20,749 nucleotides of DNA from an uncultured Oscillospiraceae bacterium (GTDB lineage: Bacteria > Bacillota > Clostridia > Oscillospirales > Oscillospiraceae), in the NCBI GenBank assembly GCA_947627085.1, contig CANQUO010000010.1:1-20749 (forward strand), read 5' to 3'. The notes below the pieces were generated by a model. The model made no database searches, was not told where the DNA came from, and was given only the letters and a program-made list of their open reading frames with translations. Positions 14,549-20,749 of the stretch are shown piece by piece. Positions within the stretch are counted from its first letter, which is position 1. Every line of letters begins with the position of its first letter. The translations under genes and the position numbers were made by a program.

Positions 14549-16234
14549 TTATTCTGCCTTTACAAGGTCGCAGAGCATGAGCTGAACGGCCCTCCGGCCA
14601 CGAAATTCGTTTATCTGGGGCGTGAAGGCCACGTCGACGCGGCGACCCACCCGGGCGTCCAGCTCCTCGGGGCTTTTTGAGAAGAACACCGCCTCAAATA
14701 CGTGCCCCTCCAAGCTCAGCCACAGCTTTGTGTGCTTGCCCTCCGAAAGGCCGGCGCAGTTTTCAACCAGCATGTTTTTCATGCACAGCACCGGCTGGGG
14801 ATTGCCGGGACCGTAGGGCTCCAGCTCGTCCATGGCCTCGATGTTGCGAATGGAGAGTAGCTCCGGCTTTATGACCTCCAGGTCAATATCCAGCACCCGC
14901 TCGGGCCTCGACGGGCCCTGGCCGTATATCCGCGCAAGCTCCCGCCGCAGGTCGTCCACCCGGTCCTCGCTGACCGTCAGGCCCGCCGCCATCTCATGGC
15001 CGCCGAAGCCCAAAAGCACGTCCCGGCACTGGGAGAGGGCGTCGTAGAGGTTGAAGCCTCCAACGCTCCGGCAGGAGCCCCGTCCCACGCCGTCCTTTAC
15101 GTGTATCATCACCGCCGGAAGGCCGAAGCGCTCGCAGAGCCTCGACGCCACTATCCCGCACACCCCCTGATGCCAGGTCCGGGAGGCCAGGACAATGGGC
15201 CGCCCCTCCGGCGGGTCTTTTTCCAGTATCTCAAGGGCCTCCCTGTACATGTCGCCCTCTATGCGCTGGCGCTCACGGTTCATGGCGCACAGCTCCTCGG
15301 CCAGTATCCCGGCGCGGCCTAAGTCGCGGGTGGTGAGAAGCTCCACCGCAACGCCGGTGCTCCCCAGCCTTCCGGCGGCGTTTATCCTTGGCGCGATGGC
15401 GAAGCCCACGCTGGACACGTTGAGCGCCCGGCCCTCCAGGCCCGAGGCGGCCCGGAGCTTGGCAAGTCCCGGCCTGCGCTCCTGGCGGAGGCTTTCAAGG
15501 CCGGTTTTAATAAGGACGCGGTTCTCGCCGGTCACCGGCATCACGTCGGCGATAGTGCCCGTGGCCACAAGGTCGGAAAAGCTCTCCAAAAGCCGCTCCT
15601 CGCTTCCCGGCCCCTCCACGGCGCATATGAGCTTGAAGGCCACGCCCACTCCCGCCAGGTCCTTGGCGGTGGAGTGGCAGTCGGGCCGCTTGGGGTCCAC
15701 CGCCGCCAGACACTCGGGGATGACCTCCCCGCACTGGTGGTGGTCGGTTATCACAAGGTCGAGTCCAATCTTTTTGGCGTGCTTTGCCTCCTCCACGGCG
15801 GTGATGCCGCAGTCCACGGTGATGACGAGGGAGGCCCCCCAGCCCTTTATGGTGTCCAGGGCCGCCGATTTTACGCCGTAGCCCTCCTCCAGCCGCTGAG
15901 GTATGTATATGTCACATTCGATTTTTTTGGAGCGCAGATAACCCGCCACAAGACAGCTGGCGGTTATCCCGTCCACGTCGTAGTCACCGTAGACCGCCAC
16001 GTGCTCCCGGTTTTCGATAGCCCTCCGGACACGCTGGGCGGCCCTGTCCATATCCGCCATTGTGAGGGGATCGGAGAGGCGCTCAAGTCCCCCGGAGAGA
16101 AATTCCCTGGCCCGCCCGGGCTCGCAAAGCCCCCGGGAGGCCAGTATGACCGCCGGCAACGGATTGAACCCGGCCCGAACGAGCATAACCGCGCGCTCAC
16201 GCTCAAAGCCCGCTATATTCCATCTGTCAAACAC
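14549..16234 (-). CDS. recJ: Single-stranded-DNA-specific 5'-3' exonuclease RecJ
   Basis: A 561-residue DHH-family nuclease that degrades single-stranded DNA 5' to 3' in recombination and mismatch or base-excision repair. Metal-binding motifs are visible: VAVYGDYDVDGITAS (DYDVD at 84-88), VDCGI (140-144) and DHH at 164-166. The DHHA1 motif GFGGHEMAAGL lies near residue 400. A C-terminal OB-like domain with PYGPGNPQPVL closes the protein. Length is normal. The start is a GTG at 16234, with AGGAG 10 bases upstream; no in-frame ATG precedes the DHH core. A promoter lies at 16278-16306, so recJ is the first gene of the recJ-rel unit. Confidence 0.95.
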   Translation of the reverse strand: MFDRWNIAGFERERAVMLVRAGFNPLPAVILASRGLCEPGRAREFLSGGLERLSDPLTMADMDRAAQRVRRAIENREHVAVYGDYDVDGITASCLVAGYLRSKKIECDIYIPQRLEEGYGVKSAALDTIKGWGASLVITVDCGITAVEEAKHAKKIGLDLVITDHHQCGEVIPECLAAVDPKRPDCHSTAKDLAGVGVAFKLICAVEGPGSEERLLESFSDLVATGTIADVMPVTGENRVLIKTGLESLRQERRPGLAKLRAASGLEGRALNVSSVGFAIAPRINAAGRLGSTGVAVELLTTRDLGRAGILAEELCAMNRERQRIEGDMYREALEILEKDPPEGRPIVLASRTWHQGVCGIVASRLCERFGLPAVMIHVKDGVGRGSCRSVGGFNLYDALSQCRDVLLGFGGHEMAAGLTVSEDRVDDLRRELARIYGQGPSRPERVLDIDLEVIKPELLSIRNIEAMDELEPYGPGNPQPVLCMKNMLVENCAGLSEGKHTKLWLSLEGHVFEAVFFSKSPEELDARVGRRVDVAFTPQINEFRGRRAVQLMLCDLVKAE

Positions 16235-16277
16235 TTTATCCCTGCTCCTGACACGTAGGTTCTTTCATAAACATTTA

Positions 16278-16306
16278 TTATATCAAATAAATTTCAGGAT
16301 AACAAT
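16278..16306 (-). promoter_or_regulatory. Probable SigA promoter of recJ-rel
   Basis: On the minus strand TTGTTA (16306-16301) and TATAAT (16283-16278) are 17 bp apart. The region is markedly AT-rich compared with its surroundings. The predicted leader to the recJ GTG is about 37 nt. Confidence 0.7.
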
Positions 16307-16343
16307 ATATTGGGGAGAAAAAATTGTTGGATTCGGCCTTCCT

Positions 16344-16420
16344 CTCTGAGGAGGGGACGCCACTATTTAGCCCCTCCCTCTGAGGAGGGGACGCCACTTT
16401 TTAGCCCCTCCCTCTGGGAG
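16344..16420 (+). repeat. 34-bp tandem repeat, two copies plus a partial third
   Basis: Units at 16344-16377 and 16378-16411 differ at one base, and a third begins at 16412 and then runs into the dispersed 34-bp repeat (16404-16437). Each unit contains GAGGAGGGGACGCCACT and ends with AGCCCCTCC. There are no spacers, so it is not a CRISPR. It looks like local amplification within the dispersed repeat family. Confidence 0.8.
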
Positions 16421-16437
16421 GGGGTAGGGGGTGGGCC
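16404..16437 (+). repeat. 34-bp GC-rich dispersed repeat, copy 2
   Basis: This is identical to 11972-12005 except for one base, and in the same orientation, so the two copies bracket recJ and rel. A near-inverted partner ending GGAGGGAGGGGC lies at about 16482-16502. With it, the stretch could fold into a large hairpin about 20 bp downstream of the M3 peptidase gene. The motif TCGCTTCGCTCG (16467-16478) recurs at 12210-12221. Confidence 0.8.
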
Positions 16438-16525
16438 TACACAGAAGATTCGGCCTACCCCGGTCGTCGCTTCGCTCGGCCACCCCTCCCGGAGGGAGGG
16501 GCTTTTCGAGTGTGCACGGGGAAAT

Positions 16526-18244
16526 TCACTCTATCCCCGTCAAATCATATTCCTCCAGCCACCTCGCGGCTTTTTCGCAGACGGAGCGGAGGGTAGCTTC
16601 GTCGAAGGGGCTGTCGAGATTGGCGTTTTTGAGAAGGTCGGTGAAGGTCCGGCTGCCGCCCTGGCGGGTGTAGGCCATATAGTGCTCCCAGGCGTTTTTG
16701 CGGTCGTCCTGGAGCATGGCCCAGAACTCCAATGACACCGTCTGGGCAAGGCAGTAGTCGATATAGTAAAATGGCGACTGATAGATGTGGCCCTGTCTCT
16801 GCCAGCCCTCCCCCTCGGCGTAGAAGGGTATGTCCCCGTCAAGCCTGAGCCAGGGCTGATAGACGCCGAGAAGCCGCTTCCACGTCTCGTGCCTCTCCCA
16901 TGGCGTCATATCCGGATGCTCGTAGACCTCGTGCTGGAAGTGGTCCACCAGCGTGCCGTAGGGGATGAATGTTATGGCGGCGGCCAGGTGGCTGTAGCGG
17001 AATTTCCGCGCGTCCTCGCCGAAGAAGTCCTCCGCCCAGGGCCAGGCCATGAATTCCATGGACATGGAGTGGACCTCGCAGGCCTCCATCCCCGGCCAGG
17101 CGTAGCCGGAGGGGATACGGTCCCGGTTCATCCAGTAGGCGAAGGCGTGGCCGGCCTCGTGGGTGACGACCTCCACGTCCCCCTGGGTGCCGTTGAAGTT
17201 GGCGAAGATGAAGGGGACCTTATAGTCGTTGATATTTGCGCAGTAGCCGCCGCCGGCTTTGCCCTCGGTACTCAGCACGTCCATAAGCTGGCGGTCCAGC
17301 ATGGTGTCGAAAAATTCCTTCGTCTCCGGGGAGAGCTGGGAGTAGAATTTCCGCCCTGCGGCGAGAATATCGTCGGCTGTGCCCTGAGGCTTTGGGTTGC
17401 CGGAGCGGAAGGACAGGGCCTCGTCGGCAAAGCTCAGGGGGTAGCTCACATGGAGGCGCTCAGCCTGACGGCGGTAGATGGCGTCGGCCACGGGGACGAG
17501 ATACTTGCGCACCGCCTCACGAAAGCGCTCAACCTCCTCCTTGCCGTAGCAGTTGCGGCCCATGCGGTCGTAGCCCAGGGGAATGTAGTTTTCGTAGCCA
17601 AGGTTTTTGCCCATCTGGTCACGAAGGCGCACAAGCTCGTCATATATGCGGTCAAGCTCCGCCTGATTTTCCTTGAACCACCGGCCTTGGGCCTTCCACG
17701 CGCCAAGGCGGCGGGTATCGTCGGGGTCCACCTTGAAGGGCGTCAGCTGTGAGTGGGTGTAGGTCTTGCCCTCAAACTCTATCTGGGCCGAGGCGATGAG
17801 CTTTGAATAGGCGGTGACGAGCTCGTTTTCCTTCTGCATGAGGGGGATATTCTCCGGCGAGAAGGTCCGAAGGGCGATCTCGGTGTCCGTGAACATGAGC
17901 GAGCCAAATTCCGCCTCAAACTGAGGGCGGAAGGGGCTTTCCAGCAGGGCCTTGTTCCACTCCTGACCGTACTCGTCAAGCTCCGGGCCGGCGCCGTCCC
18001 AGAAGCTCACCTCGCCGTCGTAAAACGCGTCTTTCGTGTCGATGCCGTGGCGGATCATGGCGAGAGTGGACTGGGTGGAGACGGCCTCGTCCTCCCGGTC
18101 GAAGGACAAAAATACTTCCCGGGCCTCGTCGTAGGTCCTGGCCTCCCGGAGCCGCCTTATATGGTCCCGGTAGAGCTCCTTGACGGCGTCAAGGTCCGGG
18201 CGCTGGTAGGGCATATCGGGGAATTTTATCTCGTTGTCTCGCAT
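16526..18244 (-). CDS. M3 family oligoendopeptidase (PepF-like)
   Basis: A 572-residue zinc metallopeptidase, without signal peptide, expected to cut short peptides in the cytoplasm. The zinc site HEAGH is at 362-366 (H362 and H366 ligands, E363 catalytic), with the third ligand E390 in EVHSMSMEF 24 residues later, the spacing usual for M3. The aromatic and histidine-rich tail (GHIYQSPFYYIDYCLAQ) carries the conserved substrate-binding tyrosines and histidine. Length fits the oligoendopeptidase F/M3 group (560-600). GGAGGT before the ATG at 18244 and a promoter at 18276-18305 support the start. It is transcribed alone, divergently from the GntR-ABC unit, and ends near a repeat cluster. The exact peptide specificity is unknown. 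Confidence 0.92.
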   Translation of the reverse strand: MRDNEIKFPDMPYQRPDLDAVKELYRDHIRRLREARTYDEAREVFLSFDREDEAVSTQSTLAMIRHGIDTKDAFYDGEVSFWDGAGPELDEYGQEWNKALLESPFRPQFEAEFGSLMFTDTEIALRTFSPENIPLMQKENELVTAYSKLIASAQIEFEGKTYTHSQLTPFKVDPDDTRRLGAWKAQGRWFKENQAELDRIYDELVRLRDQMGKNLGYENYIPLGYDRMGRNCYGKEEVERFREAVRKYLVPVADAIYRRQAERLHVSYPLSFADEALSFRSGNPKPQGTADDILAAGRKFYSQLSPETKEFFDTMLDRQLMDVLSTEGKAGGGYCANINDYKVPFIFANFNGTQGDVEVVTHEAGHAFAYWMNRDRIPSGYAWPGMEACEVHSMSMEFMAWPWAEDFFGEDARKFRYSHLAAAITFIPYGTLVDHFQHEVYEHPDMTPWERHETWKRLLGVYQPWLRLDGDIPFYAEGEGWQRQGHIYQSPFYYIDYCLAQTVSLEFWAMLQDDRKNAWEHYMAYTRQGGSRTFTDLLKNANLDSPFDEATLRSVCEKAARWLEEYDLTGIE

Positions 18245-18275
18245 AAATGTACCTCCAGAGTGTGAATTTGCTGTA

Positions 18276-18305
18276 ATTATACCGCCTTATATAGCCATAC
18301 GTCAA
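18276..18305 (-). promoter_or_regulatory. SigA-type promoter of the M3 peptidase gene
   Basis: On the minus strand TTGACG (18305-18300) and TATAAT (18281-18276) have an 18-bp spacer. Its -35 lies only 19 bp from the -35 of the divergent gntR promoter, so factors bound between them could affect both. Confidence 0.75.
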
Positions 18306-18324
18306 ACTTTTTTCGGATTCCCTG

Positions 18325-18352
18325 TTGACAAACCGGCCAAACTGTGTATACT
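18325..18352 (+). promoter_or_regulatory. SigA-type promoter of the gntR-ABC unit
   Basis: TTGACA (18325-18330) and TATACT (18347-18352) have a 16-bp spacer. The -10 overlaps the palindrome at 18350-18365, which suggests repression by the first gene's own product. Confidence 0.7.
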
Positions 18353-18365
18353 GTATATATACAGT
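18350..18365. promoter_or_regulatory. 16-bp perfect palindrome, candidate operator for the YtrA-type regulator
   Basis: ACTGTATATATACAGT is fully palindromic and spans the end of the -10 and the predicted start site. GntR/YtrA regulators commonly bind AT-rich palindromes at their own promoters. The link to this regulator is inference from position. Confidence 0.6.
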
Positions 18366-18383
18366 CGACTGAGAGGAATGTCC

Positions 18384-18662
18384 ATGAACATAATAATATC
18401 AAATTCAGACCCCCGGCCCATCTATGAGCAGGTGGGGGAGGCCATACGGGCGGCCATCATCTCCGGGGAGCTCATTGCCGGGGAGGCGCTCCCGTCCATC
18501 CGGGGGCTTGCCAAGGACCTTCGCATATCCGTCATAACCACCAAGCGGGCCTTTGAGGACCTGGAGCGGGAGGGGTACATCGAGACCGTCCCCGGCAAGG
18601 GCTCCTTCGTGGCGGGAGCGAAGGCTGACGGAGATCGAGGACTGCCTGCGCCGGGCCATTGA
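18384..18662 (+). CDS. GntR family (YtrA subfamily) regulator, DNA-binding part; probably cut short by a frameshift
   Basis: This frame encodes 92 residues. SNSDPRPIYEQVGEAIRAAI opens a winged helix-turn-helix with LPSIRGLAKDLRISVITTKR and LEREGYIETVPGKGSFVAG, the pattern of YtrA-type GntR regulators that control adjacent ABC transporters. I prefer the second ATG (18384), 6 bases after GAGAGGA; the ATG at 18378 touches that site. After FVAGA the frame reads an unrelated KADGDRGLPAPGH and stops. YtrA proteins are about 120-130 residues and end in a helical dimerisation region, and that region is found here in the +1 frame (18619-18738). The gene is therefore probably inactivated or sequenced with an error. 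What remains has the whole DNA-binding domain but lacks the dimerisation helices. Confidence 0.8.
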   Translation: MNIIISNSDPRPIYEQVGEAIRAAIISGELIAGEALPSIRGLAKDLRISVITTKRAFEDLEREGYIETVPGKGSFVAGAKADGDRGLPAPGH

Positions 18663-18738
18663 GCTGGGGCGGTCCTGCGGCGTGGACGTGGGGGAAATCG
18701 AGAAGATGCTGAGGACCCTCAGCGAGGAGGACATATGA
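18619..18738 (+). pseudogene. Detached C-terminal piece of the YtrA-type regulator (+1 frame)
   Basis: In the frame one base later than the regulator's N-terminal part, RRLTEIEDCLRRAIELG continues to GEIEKMLRTLSEEDI and a TGA at 18736-18738. This is the charged, helical tail expected at the end of YtrA proteins. The stop overlaps the ATG of the ABC gene (ATGA), the usual coupling of intact operons of this type. There is no plausible start of its own. The linker usually found between wing and tail (about ten residues in B. subtilis YtrA) is almost absent, so a small deletion not divisible by three is as likely as a single-base insertion. Confidence 0.7.
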
Positions 18739-19583
18739 ACGCAATCGAGGTACGCGATCTTAAAAAGTGCTACCCGGGCTTTGAGCTCAAAAACGTGAGC
18801 TTCACCCTGCCCGAGGGGGCCATACTGGGCCTTGTGGGCGAAAACGGGGCGGGAAAATCCACTCTCATACGCCTCATCATGGGCGCTACGGGCCGGGACG
18901 GGGGCGAGGCGTCCGTACTGGGCACGGATGTGAGGAGCCCGGAGTTTACGAAAACGAAGGACGATATCGGCGTTGTGCTGGACGAGGCCCACTTCCCGCC
19001 GTCCCTTAACGCCCTGAAGCTGGGACGGATATTCGCCGACACATACACCCGGTGGGACGGCGAAACCTACGCCTCGCTTCTTGAAAAGCTGGAGCTTCCG
19101 GGGAAAAAGAAAATAAAGGACTTCTCCCGGGGTATGCGCATGAAGCTGGCCCTGGCGGCGGCCCTCTCCCACGACGCCAGGCTCCTCGTACTTGATGAGC
19201 CCACCGGGGGACTGGACCCCATGGTGAGGGACGAGATACTTGATATTTTGGAGGACTTCACCCGCCGGGAGGACCGGTCGGTGCTCATATCCTCGCATAT
19301 AGTGTCGGACCTTGAGAAGCTTTGCGACTACATCGCCTTTCTCCACAAGGGGGAGCTCCTTTTATTCGACGAGAAGGACCGGCTCTTGGAGGAGTACGCC
19401 CTCATAAAGCTCACAGAGCGGGATTTTGAGGACATACCGAAGGAGGCCGTCCGGGGCGTGCGCCGGGGCAAATACGGCGTGGAGGCGCTGGTGGAGAGAG
19501 GGCTCGTGGACCGGGCAATACAGGCGGAGCACACGAGCCTTGAGGACATTATCGTATTTTTCGCGAGGGGGGACAGAGAATGA
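18735..19583 (+). CDS. ABC transporter ATP-binding protein (YtrB/BcrA-like)
   Basis: A 282-residue ATPase. Walker A GENGAGKST is at 35-43, the signature SRGMR at 131-135 and Walker B LLVLDE at 150-155, with EPTGGLDP beyond. The switch histidine is H188 in SSHIVSDL. The Q-loop region reads DIGVVLDEAHF without a glutamine, as in many ATPases of the YtrB/EcsA type. About 80 residues after the core form a C-terminal extension typical of ABC-2 exporters. It would pair with the permease encoded 4 bp overlapping downstream. Such modules with a YtrA-type regulator often respond to cell-envelope stress or antibiotics; the substrate here is unknown. Its start overlaps the original stop of the regulator, so loss of that reading frame may alter coupling. 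Confidence 0.92.
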   Translation: MNAIEVRDLKKCYPGFELKNVSFTLPEGAILGLVGENGAGKSTLIRLIMGATGRDGGEASVLGTDVRSPEFTKTKDDIGVVLDEAHFPPSLNALKLGRIFADTYTRWDGETYASLLEKLELPGKKKIKDFSRGMRMKLALAAALSHDARLLVLDEPTGGLDPMVRDEILDILEDFTRREDRSVLISSHIVSDLEKLCDYIAFLHKGELLLFDEKDRLLEEYALIKLTERDFEDIPKEAVRGVRRGKYGVEALVERGLVDRAIQAEHTSLEDIIVFFARGDRE

Positions 19584-20200
19584 AGGCGCTTTTAAGGAAG
19601 GATATATACGTGGTGTTCACACAGCTTCGGGGCCTTTTGCTGGTGATGCTGATTTTCAGCGTCATTCCGGGCGGGACCTTCATACCGTTTACCTTCCTCT
19701 ACACCGCGGTGCTCTCCACCGCGTCGCTGATAGCCCTTGACGAGCAGAGCCGGTGGGACGATCTGGCCCTGATGCTCCCATATTCCCGCCGTCAGCTTGT
19801 GGCGTCGAAGTACGTGACGGGTTGGCTGGGCATAGTCGCGGCGCTGGTGATGACCGTGGCGATACAGTGCATCTGGGCGGCCACAGGCGTGGCGGCCCTT
19901 GAGGAGGGCTTTTTCGCGGCCATATGCCTTTACATCGCCATTGCCCTTGTCCTGCAGGCCGTGTCCGTCACCGTGATATTCCGCTTCGGCTATGTCTGGG
20001 GACGGATGATGATCGTCATCGCGGTGGCCGCTATCGGCGGCGTCGTCGGCGCCGTTGCGGCGAACGGCAAAACGCTGTCAATGGCCGCGACCGCGCTAAG
20101 CCGGCTCCACCCGGCCACTTACCCGCTCCTTGCCGCGGCCCTGTCAGTGGCCACCATACCCATATCCGAGCACGGCTACAAGGTCAGATGCGAAAAATAG
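19580..20200 (+). CDS. ABC-2 type permease (exporter subunit)
   Basis: A 206-residue membrane protein with about six hydrophobic spans, including LRGLLLVMLIFSVIPGG near the start, IVAALVMTVAIQCIWAATGV at about 95-115 and MMIVIAVAAIGGVVGAVAA at about 145-165. The segment DDLALMLPYSRRQLVASKYV between spans is characteristic of the small ABC-2 permeases that partner YtrB-like ATPases. It overlaps the ATPase gene by 4 bp (ATGA), so the two are a translational pair. The stop codon at 20198-20200 directly abuts the stop of the convergent peptidase gene, and no terminator is visible at the junction. Substrate unknown. Confidence 0.88.
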   Translation: MKALLRKDIYVVFTQLRGLLLVMLIFSVIPGGTFIPFTFLYTAVLSTASLIALDEQSRWDDLALMLPYSRRQLVASKYVTGWLGIVAALVMTVAIQCIWAATGVAALEEGFFAAICLYIAIALVLQAVSVTVIFRFGYVWGRMMIVIAVAAIGGVVGAVAANGKTLSMAATALSRLHPATYPLLAAALSVATIPISEHGYKVRCEK

Positions 20201-20749
20201 TCAGAGGGTGGCCGTCAGGCTCAGGGTGAGGATACCCTCGTTGGCCCGGTAAATATCGTCAAATTGGTTGAGGGGCAGGGGAGCCGTGCCGCGGCCGCAC
20301 TCTATGGTGTAGCCCGGGCGGTCGTAGCTTTCGATGAACCAGTCCTTGTACCCGGCGTAGGAGGACTGGGCGGGGGTGAGCTCCAATGAGTAGCCGCTGA
20401 CGGCGGCGAACCGGCGGCCTATCTCGTAGGAATTTTCAGGCAGATAATCTAAGTATTTCCAGTATATCACCTCGCCCTGGGTGTGATAGGACAAGGTCAG
20501 GGAAAAATCGTGGGCTCTGGTAAAATTATAGGCGGCGCGGCTCTCGGGTATCTCCAGGGGGGCCGCGCCTACATAATCTCTGGGCGCCGGGGAAACATAG
20601 CCCTGGGCGAATTTTATCTCCCTGGCCTCGGTCCACCCGGCGGGGTACTGGAGGTTCGGGTCCACGCCCCGTATATTTGCCTTCCAGCCCTCGGGAAAGG
20701 GTATGGCGGGGTAGTCGGCGGCTATCTCCCTGGCCCTTTCAAAATACGC
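20201..20749 (-). CDS. M14 family zinc carboxypeptidase, C-terminal part (runs off the right edge)
   Basis: The frame is open to the window edge (183 codons including the stop), so the start is outside. NIRGVDPNLQYPAGW near its beginning corresponds to the M14 substrate-binding Asn-Arg region. LSYHTQGEVIYW supplies the third zinc histidine (residue 89 of the fragment), and YTIECGRGTAPLP holds the catalytic glutamate (residue 150). The sequence KFAQGYVSPAPRDYVG is typical of bacterial M14 enzymes related to gamma-D-glutamyl-diaminopimelate peptidases, so the target may be peptidoglycan peptides; this is inference. The zinc-binding HxxE pair would lie in the missing N-terminal part. An apparent internal start at 20665 is only a GTG valine in the middle of the conserved domain. 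Confidence 0.9.
   Translation of the reverse strand, partial: AYFERAREIAADYPAIPFPEGWKANIRGVDPNLQYPAGWTEAREIKFAQGYVSPAPRDYVGAAPLEIPESRAAYNFTRAHDFSLTLSYHTQGEVIYWKYLDYLPENSYEIGRRFAAVSGYSLELTPAQSSYAGYKDWFIESYDRPGYTIECGRGTAPLPLNQFDDIYRANEGILTLSLTATL

Noticed and set aside
16344..16437. CRISPR array
   Set aside because: The units follow each other without spacers and no cas gene is present.
18234..18383. Upstream extension of the regulator
   Set aside because: It would run through the promoter, the palindrome and the start of the divergent M3 gene. The ribosome binding site at 18371-18377 marks the true start.
18600..18662. Programmed ribosomal frameshift in the regulator gene
   Set aside because: I see no slippery heptamer, stop-codon context or downstream structure of a known kind, and the shortened linker points to a mutation or sequencing error instead.
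18405..19346. 313-codon open frame on the minus strand
   Set aside because: It is antisense to the regulator and the ABC ATPase and has a low-complexity shadow-type composition.

Overview
The window looks like core chromosome of a GC-rich, Gram-positive Clostridia member. Oscillospirales (Oscillospiraceae-like) fits best, but that is inference. Supporting signs are the one-step LL-diaminopimelate aminotransferase (DapL), a surface protein with three SLH domains, a radical-SAM HemZ-type enzyme, a clostridial-style recJ-rel-dtd-MBL-hemZ block, strong AGGAGG-type ribosome binding sites, SigA-like promoters, and GC-rich dispersed intergenic repeats. I see no rRNA, tRNA, CRISPR array, phage gene, transposase or defence island.

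Layout. Positions 1-1676: dapL followed by the start of carA on the minus strand, from a consensus promoter. 1771-3476: an asnB asparagine synthetase on the plus strand, with a leader that can fold as a terminator/antiterminator pair. 3496-4630: an SLH-domain surface protein with a C-terminal cysteine-hydrolase-like domain; its promoter and ribosome binding site are embedded in the hairpin that follows asnB. 4657-8464: a three-gene carbohydrate-type ABC importer (lipoprotein plus two permeases, no ATPase) behind a promoter with two near-identical operator-like repeats. 8464-16306, minus strand: recJ, rel, dtd, an MBL hydrolase, hemZ and a P-loop kinase. A 377-bp repeat-rich gap splits this block between rel and dtd. 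16235-16525: a second repeat-rich gap. 16526-18305, minus: an M3 oligoendopeptidase. 18325-20200, plus: a YtrA-type GntR regulator that appears frameshifted, then an ABC ATPase and an ABC-2 permease. 20201-20749, minus: the C-terminal part of an M14 carboxypeptidase.

How the genes fit together. The minus-strand block joins DNA repair (RecJ), the stringent response (Rel) and tRNA proofreading (Dtd) with two metabolic enzymes and a kinase, an arrangement seen in related Firmicutes. dapL, carA and asnB serve amino-acid and nucleotide synthesis. The importer and the two peptidases suggest use of external carbohydrate and peptides. I found no clear new multi-gene system. The most interesting signals are regulatory: the probable frameshift separating a YtrA-type DNA-binding domain from its C-terminal helices, the terminator/promoter/ribosome-binding-site overlay before the SLH gene, the asnB leader, the tandem operators before the importer, and the repeats bracketing recJ-rel.
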